Below are positions 17,893-26,186 of a stretch of 29,058 nt of DNA, in pieces. Source of the DNA: Nitrososphaeraceae archaeon. Its GTDB lineage: Archaea > Thermoproteota > Nitrososphaeria > Nitrososphaerales > Nitrososphaeraceae. Every line of letters begins with the position of its first letter. Position 1 is the stretch's first letter. The stretch covers positions 1 through 29,058 of the forward strand of contig JANWJI010000065.1 of assembly GCA_025449515.1 (NCBI GenBank), given 5' to 3'. Under the pieces are notes generated by a model, which was not told the DNA's origin, did no database searches, and was given only the letters and a program-made list of their open reading frames with translations. Position numbers and translations under genes: made by a program.

Positions 17893-17994
17893 TTGTCAAA
17901 TGAGAAAGACGCGCTAGTCGATACAAGTCTAGTACAACTAAGAATCTGCAAATCTGTTCTATCTGATAATGTACTATTTGATAATGTAATGCGC

Positions 17995-19248
17995 TTAAAA
18001 TCCCGCCTTTATGGGGTCCAGCGGCTTCATTATTTCTCTAAGTAATATTGTAGCATATGAGCCTGCCGATAGTTTAAATGATAAAACTAAAGAGTTGAGA
18101 TAGTGAAAATCTCGACAGAGAAGAGGTGCCTGTCTAAATCCGCCTTGAGCACTTAATTCTTCCATCTCGCTGACATAAAAATTTCTTGGGAAAACGCATT
18201 CGTCTTTTAGAATATTAGTTGTAATCGTTTCAAACCTTCCTTTGCCAGGTTGGAATGTATAACCGGCTAATCTAATCGCTGGAACAGTTTTTGACGCTTT
18301 ATCAATAGTTGGATTAAATTTTCTTACCTTACCAAAAGAGTCATTGTCTTCTATCTCAAAACATAAATCTCCTCTTTTAGGAACAGATAGATCTTCCCCA
18401 TTCATAATTGCATTACTTAAACATTTATTGAAAAGGTATGCTTGGTATGCTTGAATAAATAGTCTACGAATTGATATAGGGATAGATCTAAGCGCAGTTA
18501 TTGATTCTTTTCCTTTTACTAATGCTGATAACACCATAAATTCAATATCCATCCATTTTGGTAACTGCTTGTAAATATGAGGGTAGTTTATCGGATCTCG
18601 CAGCTTATTTCTAATCTCCTTGCTAACTGGAGAGTCGTACTCCGTAGTGTAAGACAACAACAGTTCTATAGATTTTCTGAAATTTCGTTTGACAATTTCT
18701 TTTCCAACTAGGTGAGTCACCAATCTTTCCCTTCCAAATCTTTGCAATCCATAAAAATTGGCAATATTTTTTATCTCTGGAATGAATGACGAAATATCTG
18801 AAAATCTTGGTTCTTGAACTGTAATGACAAATTCGTTTCCACAAAGCAGTGACTTTTTCAATGGCGCCCTACTGAAACCTAAAAGAGTTATTGTAGTATT
18901 TTGTGTCTTCGCCACTTTGGGTAATTTTTTTGTTTGCTCAGAACTTACATATTGTGTCGAATATGCTTTGGCATCCTTAATTCCCATGATCTTTAATCTT
19001 AGTCCTAATTTCATCTCAATTTCAATTATGGCGTGGTTTGAATCTATGTTGTTTTTCTCAAGAATATAAATCGGATATCTACTGACCCCATCTTGAATAG
19101 ATGACAAGCTATCGAGAAATCGTTTATCTACCAATTCTGATACTTTGAAATCTTTGTTACTATTTTTTATTGAACCGCCAATCCCACTAAATTTTGTACA
19201 GTAGAATTGAATTCCGGCTAGTTTATCAATCTCTGGAGAATCTAACAC
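17995..19248 (-). CDS. truD: tRNA pseudouridine(13) synthase TruD
   Basis: TruD converts uridine 13 of tRNA to pseudouridine. The 417 residues match archaeal TruD length. Motif I holds the catalytic Asp92 in MGIKDAKAYSTQ, matching GxKDxxAxTxQ. An N-terminal KDFKVSEL segment matches the family's DFxVxE pattern, and the motif near residue 275 (FIQAYQAYLFNKCLS) and the C-terminal LSAGSYATILLREIMK are also family hallmarks. The start is GTG at 19248; no upstream in-frame ATG is visible. It lies downstream of radA on the same strand with a 147-base gap containing AT-rich promoter-like sequence, so co-transcription is uncertain. Intact. Confidence 0.94.
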   Translation of the reverse strand: MLDSPEIDKLAGIQFYCTKFSGIGGSIKNSNKDFKVSELVDKRFLDSLSSIQDGVSRYPIYILEKNNIDSNHAIIEIEMKLGLRLKIMGIKDAKAYSTQYVSSEQTKKLPKVAKTQNTTITLLGFSRAPLKKSLLCGNEFVITVQEPRFSDISSFIPEIKNIANFYGLQRFGRERLVTHLVGKEIVKRNFRKSIELLLSYTTEYDSPVSKEIRNKLRDPINYPHIYKQLPKWMDIEFMVLSALVKGKESITALRSIPISIRRLFIQAYQAYLFNKCLSNAIMNGEDLSVPKRGDLCFEIEDNDSFGKVRKFNPTIDKASKTVPAIRLAGYTFQPGKGRFETITTNILKDECVFPRNFYVSEMEELSAQGGFRQAPLLCRDFHYLNSLVLSFKLSAGSYATILLREIMKPLDPIKAGF

Positions 19249-19395
19249 TAAATAATTTATTAGTTAAACCACATAAATAAGTACTTTAACGAGACACTTG
19301 CAAAATAATGGTTATGCAACTAATTGCATAATTGAATTGATATTTAAATTTGCTTTCGAGACAAGCTGATTTGTCGTCTGCAATAGCAATCCGCT

Positions 19396-20499
19396 CTACT
19401 CGAATATTTCGTCTTTAGAAGCTTTTTTACTGATCTTTTTTACATCTTCTATATCATCAGTGCCTCTTTCATTTACAGTAAATCTCGCATCTGAATAAGG
19501 GTGATAGGGTGAATCTATCATTTTTGCTATTCTGTTCTCACCTGATTTTCGAAGATATATTCTATAGGTTGAAGCATGTCCTAAAACATTTCCACCAGCT
19601 GCTTTTGTGGGATCTCCAAAAAAGGTATCCGGTGATGATTGGACCTGGTTAGTTATGACTATGGCAACATTGTATATCTCTGAAAGTCTTATTAGTTTAT
19701 GCAAAATCGAATTAAGCCGTTGTTGTCTATCCGCTAACGTTCCCCTGCCAGAAAATTCTGCTCTATGAAGGGAAATTATACTATCTATTATAATCAATTT
19801 AGCCTTAAAATCATTGATATATTTACCCAAGTCTTTTATTATTAATTCCAAGTGTGAACTATTGTACACTTTGCATACTGCCACACTTTTTAGTACATGT
19901 GTTGGATCAAAACCTCTTGCTCTAGCTATCTGGTTTAATCTTTCTGGCCTAAATGTTCCCTCAGTATCTATATAGATTACATTACTATCTAGTCCCACTG
20001 CTTCTGTAGGTTGCCTAGCTATTGCACACAAGGTGTGACATATTTGCGATTTACCTGAACCAAACTCTCCATAGAATTCTGTGACTGCTTGTGTCTCAAT
20101 TCCTCCTAATAGCAACTCATCTAGAACTTTGGAACCTGTGGAACAACGTAACATAGATCTTCGTTTCTCAAGCGCTACATCAGCAGTTATGAATTCCTTC
20201 TCTAAGACATTAGAATCTCTCAATAACTTTTGTGCAGCCATTATGAAAGCTGCCGCGCTATCTTTCGAAGCATTAATTTCTACGGCTAACTCATCTGCGC
20301 TTGTCACTGCTAAATCCATCACCGAGATAATGCCCGCTTCTTTCAACTTTTTTGCTGTCGTAGGGCCAATTCCTTCAATGTCTTGAATCTCCAGATCAAG
20401 TGCTGGAGATTCTGAACTTGGATCCATTCTTATGATATCCTCATTAACATTATTACTATTATCAAGTTCGTTTTCAATATGCGATTTTTTATCTACCAT
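19396..20499 (-). CDS. radA: DNA repair and recombination protein RadA
   Basis: Archaeal RecA/Rad51 recombinase, which forms filaments on single-stranded DNA and drives strand exchange. It has 367 residues. An acidic N-terminal tail of about 38 residues is followed by a helix-hairpin-helix domain (IEGIGPTTAKKLKEAGI at about 41-57), the polymerisation linker, and the ATPase core with Walker A GEFGSGKSQ at 144-152 and Walker B KLIIIDSI. The DNA-binding loop region (FSGRGTLADRQQRLN) and VVITNQVQSSPDTFFGD are conserved. The ATG start at 20499 agrees with family length apart from the extended acidic tail. Intact, and the strongest archaeal marker in the window. Confidence 0.97.
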   Translation of the reverse strand: MVDKKSHIENELDNSNNVNEDIIRMDPSSESPALDLEIQDIEGIGPTTAKKLKEAGIISVMDLAVTSADELAVEINASKDSAAAFIMAAQKLLRDSNVLEKEFITADVALEKRRSMLRCSTGSKVLDELLLGGIETQAVTEFYGEFGSGKSQICHTLCAIARQPTEAVGLDSNVIYIDTEGTFRPERLNQIARARGFDPTHVLKSVAVCKVYNSSHLELIIKDLGKYINDFKAKLIIIDSIISLHRAEFSGRGTLADRQQRLNSILHKLIRLSEIYNVAIVITNQVQSSPDTFFGDPTKAAGGNVLGHASTYRIYLRKSGENRIAKMIDSPYHPYSDARFTVNERGTDDIEDVKKISKKASKDEIFE

Positions 20500-21042
20500 T
20501 GTTGTCTGTTTTGTTATATCTGTCTACTAGTATTAATAATATGGGCGCTAACTGGGGGAGGGAGAGAGTATTGCACAGTGTAATCTATGATGAATTAAAG
20601 ATCTGACGACTATTATATGTTAGATTTTTCAGCTAATCTCTGGGCCCATTACTTCGGCTTTGGCACAGATACAAATACTGACTTTTACCCCTTCGGGAGT
20701 AGATACTAAAACTTATGTGTATTAAGCATGTTAACAATACCTAGTTATAAGGATCATGATTACCACCATGTCTATTGTACGTGTTAACTATTTGATTACC
20801 TATTTGAGGTTCAAATCTATTGTAGTTTATCAGATCGAACTTATTAGTTTGGGCCTTTCTAGTTCGGTATGTGTTTAACTTTACTTAACCGTATCTTTTA
20901 ATCCAATTCTTATGCACAATGTGAGTGGTCTTGTCAGCAACAAAAACCTATATTGGATTATATCTAATGATTGAAAGATTCAGGAAATGATGAATATTTC
21001 TATTATCACTGGTAATCTAACTATAGATCCTTTAACCTAAAC
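20500..21042. other. Intergenic region between radA and the aldo/keto reductase
   Basis: About 540 bases without a complete gene. A minus-strand segment (20629-20712) reads 28 coding-like codons (VSTPEGVKVSICICAKAEVM within it) between stops but has no start codon; it may be a gene remnant or chance. The part just upstream of 20499 should hold the radA promoter. No tRNA or terminator hairpin was found. Confidence 0.35.
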
Positions 21043-22062
21043 TCAGGATCTATACTCATCGCCACAATCCCCAATTTTCTCAAACAAATTATTTGACTTT
21101 ATACATACACCGTCTATATCATTGAGATCTGATTTATCCAAAGTAAGGTTGAATACTTGCATGTTATTGTTTATGTGATCAGCTATCCCAAGCCTGACGC
21201 CAATAATGACTCCTGCTACTCCGGGTTTGTCAAGAATATAGCGGGTTGCTACATTTGCGATGCTTACGTTATGCTTTTGTGCAATCCTGCTCAGATTTGA
21301 TAACAGTTCTTGGAACAAATTCCATCCGCCCCAAGCATCTATCATCCGTTTGTATTTTCGTAAGCTTAGAGTGTTTAACTCTGCACCAAATGGCTCTACT
21401 CTCCCCAAATATCGCTCTGATATCAGCCCTCCACAAATAGTTCCGTAAGCAAGGAGACTGACGTTATGCTTAATACAGAATGGTATCATTTTTACTTCTG
21501 GTCTTCTATCAATAATCGAATATTGAACCTGATTTGAAACAATTTTTAGATCCGAATCTGTTATGATTTGTATCCTCTCTGTGTCAAAATTTGTAAGACC
21601 GACATCCTTGATGATTCGTTCATCTCTGAGGTCGAAGAGGTATCTGAGAGCATCCATATAATACGGATTGTTATAATCCCACCAATGGAATTGAAGCAAG
21701 TCCAACGAGTCAACATTCATCTTGCGAAGGGAACTTTCTACATTTTCTCTGGTGATAGAACGTGTTATACGCACAGGTTGAGGGACCCATTTTGTTAACG
21801 CCTGGATTGTGTTCATCTCTTCCTTACCCTTCAATGCAGACAATCTTCGTCTGAACATCCCGATGAGATCTTCTGCTGGGCCGTAAATATCAGCTAGATC
21901 CCAACTCCTTAAACCTGCGTCATGATATCTCATCATATCTGTGACCGCCAATTCATGATCTATACATCCATGTCCACCTGCAACTTGCCACATGCCATTA
22001 AGTATTTTGCATATTGTCAAATCAGGCGTGAGTTGATGGTATTTTTTACTAGATTTATCCAA
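21043..22062 (-). CDS. Aldo/keto reductase
   Basis: NADPH-dependent oxidoreductase with a TIM barrel. The 339 residues carry the catalytic tetrad at the expected places: Asp55 and Tyr60 in SWDLADIYGPAED, Lys91 in LTKWVPQP, and His126 in LLQFHWWD. The C-terminal cofactor-binding stretch VAGVIIGVRLGIADHINNN is also typical. The N-terminal GMWQVAGGHG resembles the family glycine-rich start. Start is TTG at 22062. The gene is alone, with about 540 bases to radA on one side and a long gene-poor stretch on the other, so the substrate cannot be guessed. Complete, with no lesion. Confidence 0.9.
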   Translation of the reverse strand: MDKSSKKYHQLTPDLTICKILNGMWQVAGGHGCIDHELAVTDMMRYHDAGLRSWDLADIYGPAEDLIGMFRRRLSALKGKEEMNTIQALTKWVPQPVRITRSITRENVESSLRKMNVDSLDLLQFHWWDYNNPYYMDALRYLFDLRDERIIKDVGLTNFDTERIQIITDSDLKIVSNQVQYSIIDRRPEVKMIPFCIKHNVSLLAYGTICGGLISERYLGRVEPFGAELNTLSLRKYKRMIDAWGGWNLFQELLSNLSRIAQKHNVSIANVATRYILDKPGVAGVIIGVRLGIADHINNNMQVFNLTLDKSDLNDIDGVCIKSNNLFEKIGDCGDEYRS

Positions 22063-22238
22063 CTCGTATTCTCAGTTCCTATCCACTACGATCAAACACA
22101 AAAATTTGATGTCGCCATTGTATCCATAAATTTTTCTAAAACCAGATAAGACTACTACTATATGATATTTACCATTCAGTGTGATTCTCTCCATCTTTTA
22201 GGTTTTAGGGTACGAACTATTTCCGATCCTTGATACAG

Positions 22239-22262
22239 GAATTCGGTGAATTCAGTGAATTC
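22239..22262. repeat. 9-bp tandem repeat GAATTCRGT
   Basis: GAATTC recurs at 22239, 22248 and 22257 with GGT and AGT as spacers, giving 2.7 copies of a 9-bp unit. The block is short and may be incidental. Confidence 0.4.
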
Positions 22263-22354
22263 AAAAGCTCAAACGATTCCCTTAGCATATAGTAATAGTC
22301 CACTGCATCCTAGTAATATTGTGAAAGATCCAGTATATTAGCAAATTGTATGAG

Positions 22355-22513
22355 ATGAAATTGCGTCAATCCCTAACTAAACGCCCATTATCGACACGGG
22401 CTTTCGTCATAGTTGTATATACAAAAATGGAGTCTAGGAGTTACCTCAAGAGCGTCATTGAGATGCGGCACGCATCACAATTTTTAACGTCTAGGTCAGT
22501 TCAGTTCGGGTAA
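22355..22513 (+). CDS. Candidate small ORF, 52 residues, basic
   Basis: ATG to TAA, 52 codons, inside an otherwise empty region. The product is basic (many Lys and Arg), with a short hydrophobic stretch (RAFVIVVYTK) in the middle. Its base composition is less AT-rich than the flanks, which favours coding, but there is no recognised motif and no clear ribosome site. Could be a chance frame or a remnant. Confidence 0.25.
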   Translation: MKLRQSLTKRPLSTRAFVIVVYTKMESRSYLKSVIEMRHASQFLTSRSVQFG

Positions 22514-22983
22514 TATCCAGAATTACGTATTCCATTTCACCCTAGATAATCGTGATCCCGAGCTCATATTCCAAAATCATAATGTATGCTCTAATAAAAG
22601 GAATATTGTCCACGACATCATAAGTTATTATAAAGTTTGTAGATTCCTTCTGACTCAGAAATCAGTTTATTTTTTGACGTCTATAATATGAATAAAGTAG
22701 ACTACCTGAACTATTATTATTATTATGTACTACACGAGATCATATTTACGTATGAGCTAATGATTAGTTCGAATAGTTTAGGTAAGCATATTAGGAAAAG
22801 TAACCTAAATCTATCTATACCTTCTTAATTGTTAGGCAATATATAACAGAAGAATATAATTTCAAGATATCTTATAAGAGATAATGAGATATTTGAAATA
22901 TAGAACAAATATAAGATTTAGCATGTCATAAAATACCTCCGAATGCAGATAAACCTTACAACACAATATCTACTATCATATAC

Positions 22984-23241
22984 ATGAAAAGTAAAGCACT
23001 TGAGCTGACGACTATTATATCTATAATTACAGTAGGGTTGTTAGTTGTAACAATCGGAATTGGCGCTGATGGAAATGCACTGGCGAAAGAATACAAGAAG
23101 ACTCAGACTATAGCGCAGGTCAATAATTGTGGAAATTACATATTACCAACAAACGTAACCTGTTCAAATTCAGATTCTGAAGTACAAGGAAATCAGAATA
23201 GCCTAAATACCATAGCTTTTTCATTGCTTCCATTTCCATAG
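22984..23241 (+). CDS. Small secreted protein with CGN...LPTNVTC motif
   Basis: An 85-residue product with a clear N-terminal signal: basic start, hydrophobic core at about residues 9-27, and an ALAKE-type junction near residue 35. The mature part is about 50 residues and contains VNNCGNYILPTNVTCSN, with two Cys that could form a disulfide, then SEVQGNQNS. I associate this short motif with families of tiny secreted proteins in soil thaumarchaea; the function is unknown. The next gene, 47 bases downstream on the same strand, encodes a zinc-ribbon protein. The promoter region upstream is very AT-rich. Confidence 0.68.
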   Translation: MKSKALELTTIISIITVGLLVVTIGIGADGNALAKEYKKTQTIAQVNNCGNYILPTNVTCSNSDSEVQGNQNSLNTIAFSLLPFP

Positions 23242-23288
23242 ATCAATCGATTAAGTTATATGATGTATACCCCAATCAACTAAGCTAA

Positions 23289-23471
23289 ATGGCGATATGT
23301 GGTTGCCGTTGTATGAAATGCAAGAATCAAAAACTCGAGAGCTTTAGGCTTATCGCTGATGATGGCTTTGATGATATGCATCATACTTGTTTGTCATGTA
23401 ATACACACTTTAGTCATGCGGATGGCGAGATATTTGTAACCTGCGAACGATGTAATTATCTAGCCGGATAA
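23289..23471 (+). CDS. Small zinc-ribbon protein
   Basis: A 60-residue protein with Cys pairs: CRCMKC near the N-terminus, CLSC in the middle and CERC near the C-terminus, plus His residues between (DDMHH, HFSH). The spacing fits one zinc ribbon, perhaps with a second partial site. Such small cytoplasmic proteins may act in transcription or as protein adaptors; nothing here fixes the role. ATG at 23289 is the only sensible start. The same frame stays open for about 70 codons after the TAA, but that part lacks coding character. Confidence 0.65.
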   Translation: MAICGCRCMKCKNQKLESFRLIADDGFDDMHHTCLSCNTHFSHADGEIFVTCERCNYLAG

Positions 23472-24162
23472 GGCTACAACGAGCATTTCTGTATAATCAA
23501 TTCGAAACATTACGAAAAGTCAGGAGAGGGAAATCTGAGGTGTTCATATTCACCGGCTCTGCTACCTTATCCTGATTTGTACTTGAATGTCGAACTAGGT
23601 CATGTCCTCTTTCCATTCGGAATCAAAACCGCTACTACTTACTATGTCTTGTGTTTATCTCAACTGCTTTTGACACGACTCTAAAAGATGTAATTTAGTA
23701 CGATATTAAATTATCGACAAGTCGCAATTGTGAGTCTCAATTCCCAATTTCGAAAATATTTTATTTGTTATATTAGACCACATCCATTCTATAATACTAA
23801 TCTTAAACTAATGTCAAACTAAGGCATATTGGATTTAGGTAAACATTGAGAGTTTGTTATTTATCTGTATCTAAATTGATTAGGTAGTCGAAGATACTGA
23901 AATATCTTAATCTTAGATCACTTGAAGATCCAAATTAGTCACGTGAGACTATCAGTCTAATATTATCTATGATATATAGTAGTTTGTTATGTTTATCATT
24001 CGTAGTAAATCATGTAAGAATAATGAATTTGTATTTTGTGTAAGAATGACGGCAATAATGATCAGATCAGATCAGACCAGGTTTCTAATTCGAATTAATC
24101 ATATTCCGGATCACAATGATTTAATGAGTCAAGGAAACATAACAAAAAATGTAATAGATCTT
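23472..24162. other. Gene-poor intergenic region
   Basis: About 690 bases between the zinc-ribbon gene and the CHRD pseudogene. An open stretch in the zinc-ribbon frame reaches about 23685 without a start codon. Several short AT-rich inverted repeats are present but none is striking. No RNA gene was recognised. Confidence 0.35.
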
Positions 24163-24695
24163 CTATTTGGATATTCGTTCTCTGACCTCTCCTTTTGGAT
24201 TCTGTTCTGTGTGAACGTTTGCGTATGCATCACCAGCATAATTATTTTCACAAGGTCTGAAATCTGTTTACATTTTAGTATGTTTTCTGATTGGCTAGCT
24301 GTAATACTACCTTGAGGCAATATTCCATGTTTTGGTCCGGTAGGTGCTATCGCTTTGTATAATACGACTACGACAGGATCGTTTTCTCCTCGCTTGTCTT
24401 GATGTATGTGTGCCATTGTTACATTATCCATATTCTTAACATCAACTGTATATTTTATTGATTTTTGATCGCTACTCAAGCTAAACTCTACAGTTCCGGT
24501 TCCCGGTTCCATTAGTATTCTTAGGTGAACTCCATTATTACCTGATAACTTGACAGTAAACTTCTCATTGACTTTAGCAAATATCGACTTGGGCGTTAGG
24601 TTAGTCATCATATTCCCTACGATCATTGCTGCTATCAATGCAATTACTACTAATATCGGTGTCGAATTGGTTGTTTTCCTCAATTTCATTATCAT
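24163..24695 (-). pseudogene. Secreted CHRD-domain protein with a C-terminal frameshift
   Basis: The first 140 or so residues show a signal anchor (about residues 13-32) and a CHRD domain: MEPGTGTVEFSLSSD, VKNMDNVTMAHIHQ and PVVVVLYK, matching the beta-sandwich found in chordin and in many microbial secreted proteins. After ISDLVKIIM the annotated frame becomes meaningless, while the next frame reads AGDAYANVHTEQNPKGEVR, the expected end of a CHRD domain, and stops at TAG 24163. One lost G near 24236 explains the break. The untreated frame would run to 24129 and give 188 residues with a wrong tail. The role of CHRD proteins in archaea is unclear. Either a recent frameshift or a sequence error. 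Confidence 0.85.
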
Positions 24696-25260
24696 TATTA
24701 CATAAAAACGTATTAATATAAATAATATTTTAAATTTCTATTGAATCATCTTATCGGTAAGTCTAGAAAGAAAGTTCGTGTAATGGGATAGACCAGATAA
24801 CAAACCTTAATTTTTTGCATACATTGACAAATGCGGCATTTATTGCGGAACAGTCATCTTTGCCAACAGGTAATATCGTATGGTTTTGTCGCTGGTAGGG
24901 GTTTCGAATTCAGCCTCTTTGAACGAATGGACCTGAAAACATTGATCGAGACTGAATCCGAATGAACGAACAAATCCGAGCAAGTATAAACCAGCGACAT
25001 AGTTTGGTCAGCCGATATATCATTTGCTGTCGGTGACATCGGAATATATACTATTTATACGATATAAAATAAAATATCACTCAGGTTGGGGTCTAAAAAC
25101 CACTCCATTTTTGATTGCTAAAACGATCTCTTATTACAAAATCGAAGAATGCTCAGTCCCCACGAATTAGAGGTTTAAGGACGATATAAAGAAAAAATGA
25201 TAAAATTCCTTCTTATATATCCTATTAAGATTCAAGAGTTACAGCCAATCAATAATTCGT
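24696..25260. other. Intergenic region containing a structured element
   Basis: About 565 bases. The centre holds nested inverted repeats (24888-24998, listed separately). A 61-codon minus-strand frame (24854-25039) overlaps it but has no coding character. The rest is AT-rich and should include the CHRD gene promoter at its left edge. Confidence 0.4.
24888..24998. repeat. Nested inverted repeats, candidate structured RNA or mobile-element remnant
   Basis: The outer arms GTCGCTGGT (24888-24896) and ACCAGCGAC (24990-24998) are perfect 9-bp complements. Inside, TTCGAATTCAGCCTC (24903-24917) pairs with GAGACTGAATCCGAA (24948-24962) at 13 of 15 positions, and AATG/CATT can close the inner loop. 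Together this could fold into a long hairpin of about 111 nt with a bulge on the right side. It may be a non-coding RNA, a MITE-like remnant or a leader structure. Confidence 0.45.
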
Positions 25261-25464
25261 TTAGAACTCCTCTCTTGAGACTCCTGTTTCTTCAAGGATT
25301 GCTCTTAACGTCCATTTCTTTATTGGGTCGTGTTTTGGGATTGTAACAAGTCTTCCATCTATATGTTTTAACTGTACATGGATACCACGCTGCCTCTCAA
25401 TAGCAAAACCATAACGAGTTAAGACATTGACAAGATCACGCCAGTCGGGGTTTCGTAGACTCAA
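25261..25464 (-). CDS. hicA: HicA-like toxin (YcfA/HicA mRNA interferase family)
   Basis: HicA toxins are small double-stranded-RNA-binding-like proteins that cleave mRNA and are held in check by HicB. The 67-residue product fits the family: WRDLVNVLTRYGFAIERQRG, then the catalytic His in GIHVQLKH, the VTIPKHDPIKKWTLRAIL segment and a closing LEETGVSREEF. The catalytic His is preceded by GI instead of the more usual GS. Start is TTG at 25464, which falls on the edge of an AACT tandem repeat and just after an in-frame TAG. The HicB-like gene lies 36 bases upstream on the same strand, in antitoxin-first order. Confidence 0.82.
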   Translation of the reverse strand: MSLRNPDWRDLVNVLTRYGFAIERQRGIHVQLKHIDGRLVTIPKHDPIKKWTLRAILEETGVSREEF

Positions 25465-25480
25465 CTAACTAACTAACTAA
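25463..25480. repeat. Tetranucleotide repeat (AACT)4 at the hicA start
   Basis: Four AACT units plus AA lie between hicB and hicA; on the coding strand this is TTAG repeated, running into the TTG start. Changes in copy number would alter the spacing between the hicB stop and the hicA start, not the hicA frame itself. Such short repeats can vary by slippage. Confidence 0.7.
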
Positions 25481-25500
25481 AGTCAAATAAGGCAGGCTAA

Positions 25501-25713
25501 TCAGACACTAACTTCAATTACCTGCTCATGCTTTAGTCGTGCTTCTTCAATGATAGACTCTTGGATTAATGAAATCGCTTCCGCCATGTTTGCCTTAAGT
25601 TCTTCCAATGTCTCCCCTTCGCTGATTGCACTGGGTAACTCTAAGCACTTTCCGGTATACCCACCTTCTTCAGCATCTCTAACCAAAATGTGATATGGCT
25701 GCATTGTATGCAT
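25501..25713 (-). CDS. hicB: HicB-like antitoxin (partial RNase H fold)
   Basis: A 70-residue protein with the HicB signature: YHILVRDAEEGGYTGKCLEL, then PSAISEGETLEELKANM and AEAISLIQE. The family folds like a degenerate RNase H and neutralises HicA. There is no C-terminal DNA-binding domain, as in the short HicB class, so autoregulation by this protein alone is unlikely. ATG at 25713 gives the longest form; ATG at 25704 (MQPYH) is also possible. It ends with TGA 36 bases before hicA. A decayed relative lies on the other strand near 26187. Confidence 0.83.
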   Translation of the reverse strand: MHTMQPYHILVRDAEEGGYTGKCLELPSAISEGETLEELKANMAEAISLIQESIIEEARLKHEQVIEVSV

Positions 25714-25756
25714 ATATGTATGACCTAGGGTGGATATAAGTGGTATGTATAATTAT

Positions 25757-26032
25757 TCATTCATTTCCAGTATTACCATTATTTCCTAATTCTATAACTT
25801 TCTCTCTTAAATCTTTGAGGACTTGATAATAATGAAAGATAATCGACATAAAAATTGCCTTTATTATTATTGGAGTAGTGGCGTACATACAAACGGAATT
25901 ACAGAGGTGACTGATTGTATACATTCTATCAACTAACTTTTTATCAGATTTGTCTGGACGGTTGCGAAATTCCTCTCACTCCTTTAACTCATCTACAGTA
26001 ACTATGCGAAATGAAGGTATAGTCCGACTCAT
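25757..26032 (-). pseudogene. Small gene split by in-frame TGA, possible membrane-associated protein
   Basis: From ATG 26032 the frame reads 18 codons (ending VDELKE), meets TGA at 25976-25978, then stays open for 72 codons to TGA 25757. The rest reads EEFRNRPDKSDKKLVDRM, then a hydrophobic stretch CMYATTPIIIKAIFMSIIF, then LKDLREKVIEL. This is a charged N-terminus, a hydrophobic or amphipathic helix and a helical tail, about 91 residues in all. Gene-like composition on both sides of the stop suggests one gene with a nonsense change. A shorter product could start at an internal ATG (25918 or 25888). It lies 43 bases upstream of hicB on the same strand. Family unknown. Confidence 0.42.
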
Positions 26033-26186
26033 CTATCTAAGAACATGGTAATCAGCATTACTAGGACTATTATACGATAGAGCACTGGCTAGAGAGGGAC
26101 TATAACAAAGAAAGGAAAAGGGAAAACGGCTACATATGATAATGCTGAAAGCATTACTAAAGAAATACGAAAGGGATAATCCATAA

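Larger units (their letters stand above)
22063..22983. other. Long gene-poor AT-rich intergenic region
   Basis: About 920 bases with no confident gene. It holds a 52-codon ATG frame (22355-22513, listed separately), a minus-strand coding-like stretch of 38 codons lacking a standard start (22542-22658), a short GAATTC-based repeat, and a very AT-rich right part that should contain the promoter of the small secreted protein at 22984. No tRNA fold or mobile-element ends were seen. Confidence 0.4.

Noticed and set aside
22239..22262. Short GAATTC repeats as a CRISPR-like array
   Set aside because: Units are 9 bases with 3-base variable parts, far below CRISPR repeat and spacer length; no cas gene is present.
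23472..23685. Readthrough extension of the zinc-ribbon protein
   Set aside because: The frame is open for about 70 codons after TAA, but it has no start, no motif and unusual composition, and the zinc ribbon is complete without it.
24880..25020. tRNA-like TTCGAA sequence near the hairpin
   Set aside because: No acceptor stem or anticodon arm fits around it. Scanning other TTCRA sites in the window also gave no tRNA fold.
24854..25039. Minus-strand frame of 61 codons
   Set aside because: It coincides with the nested inverted repeats, which account for the sequence better, and it shows no coding character.
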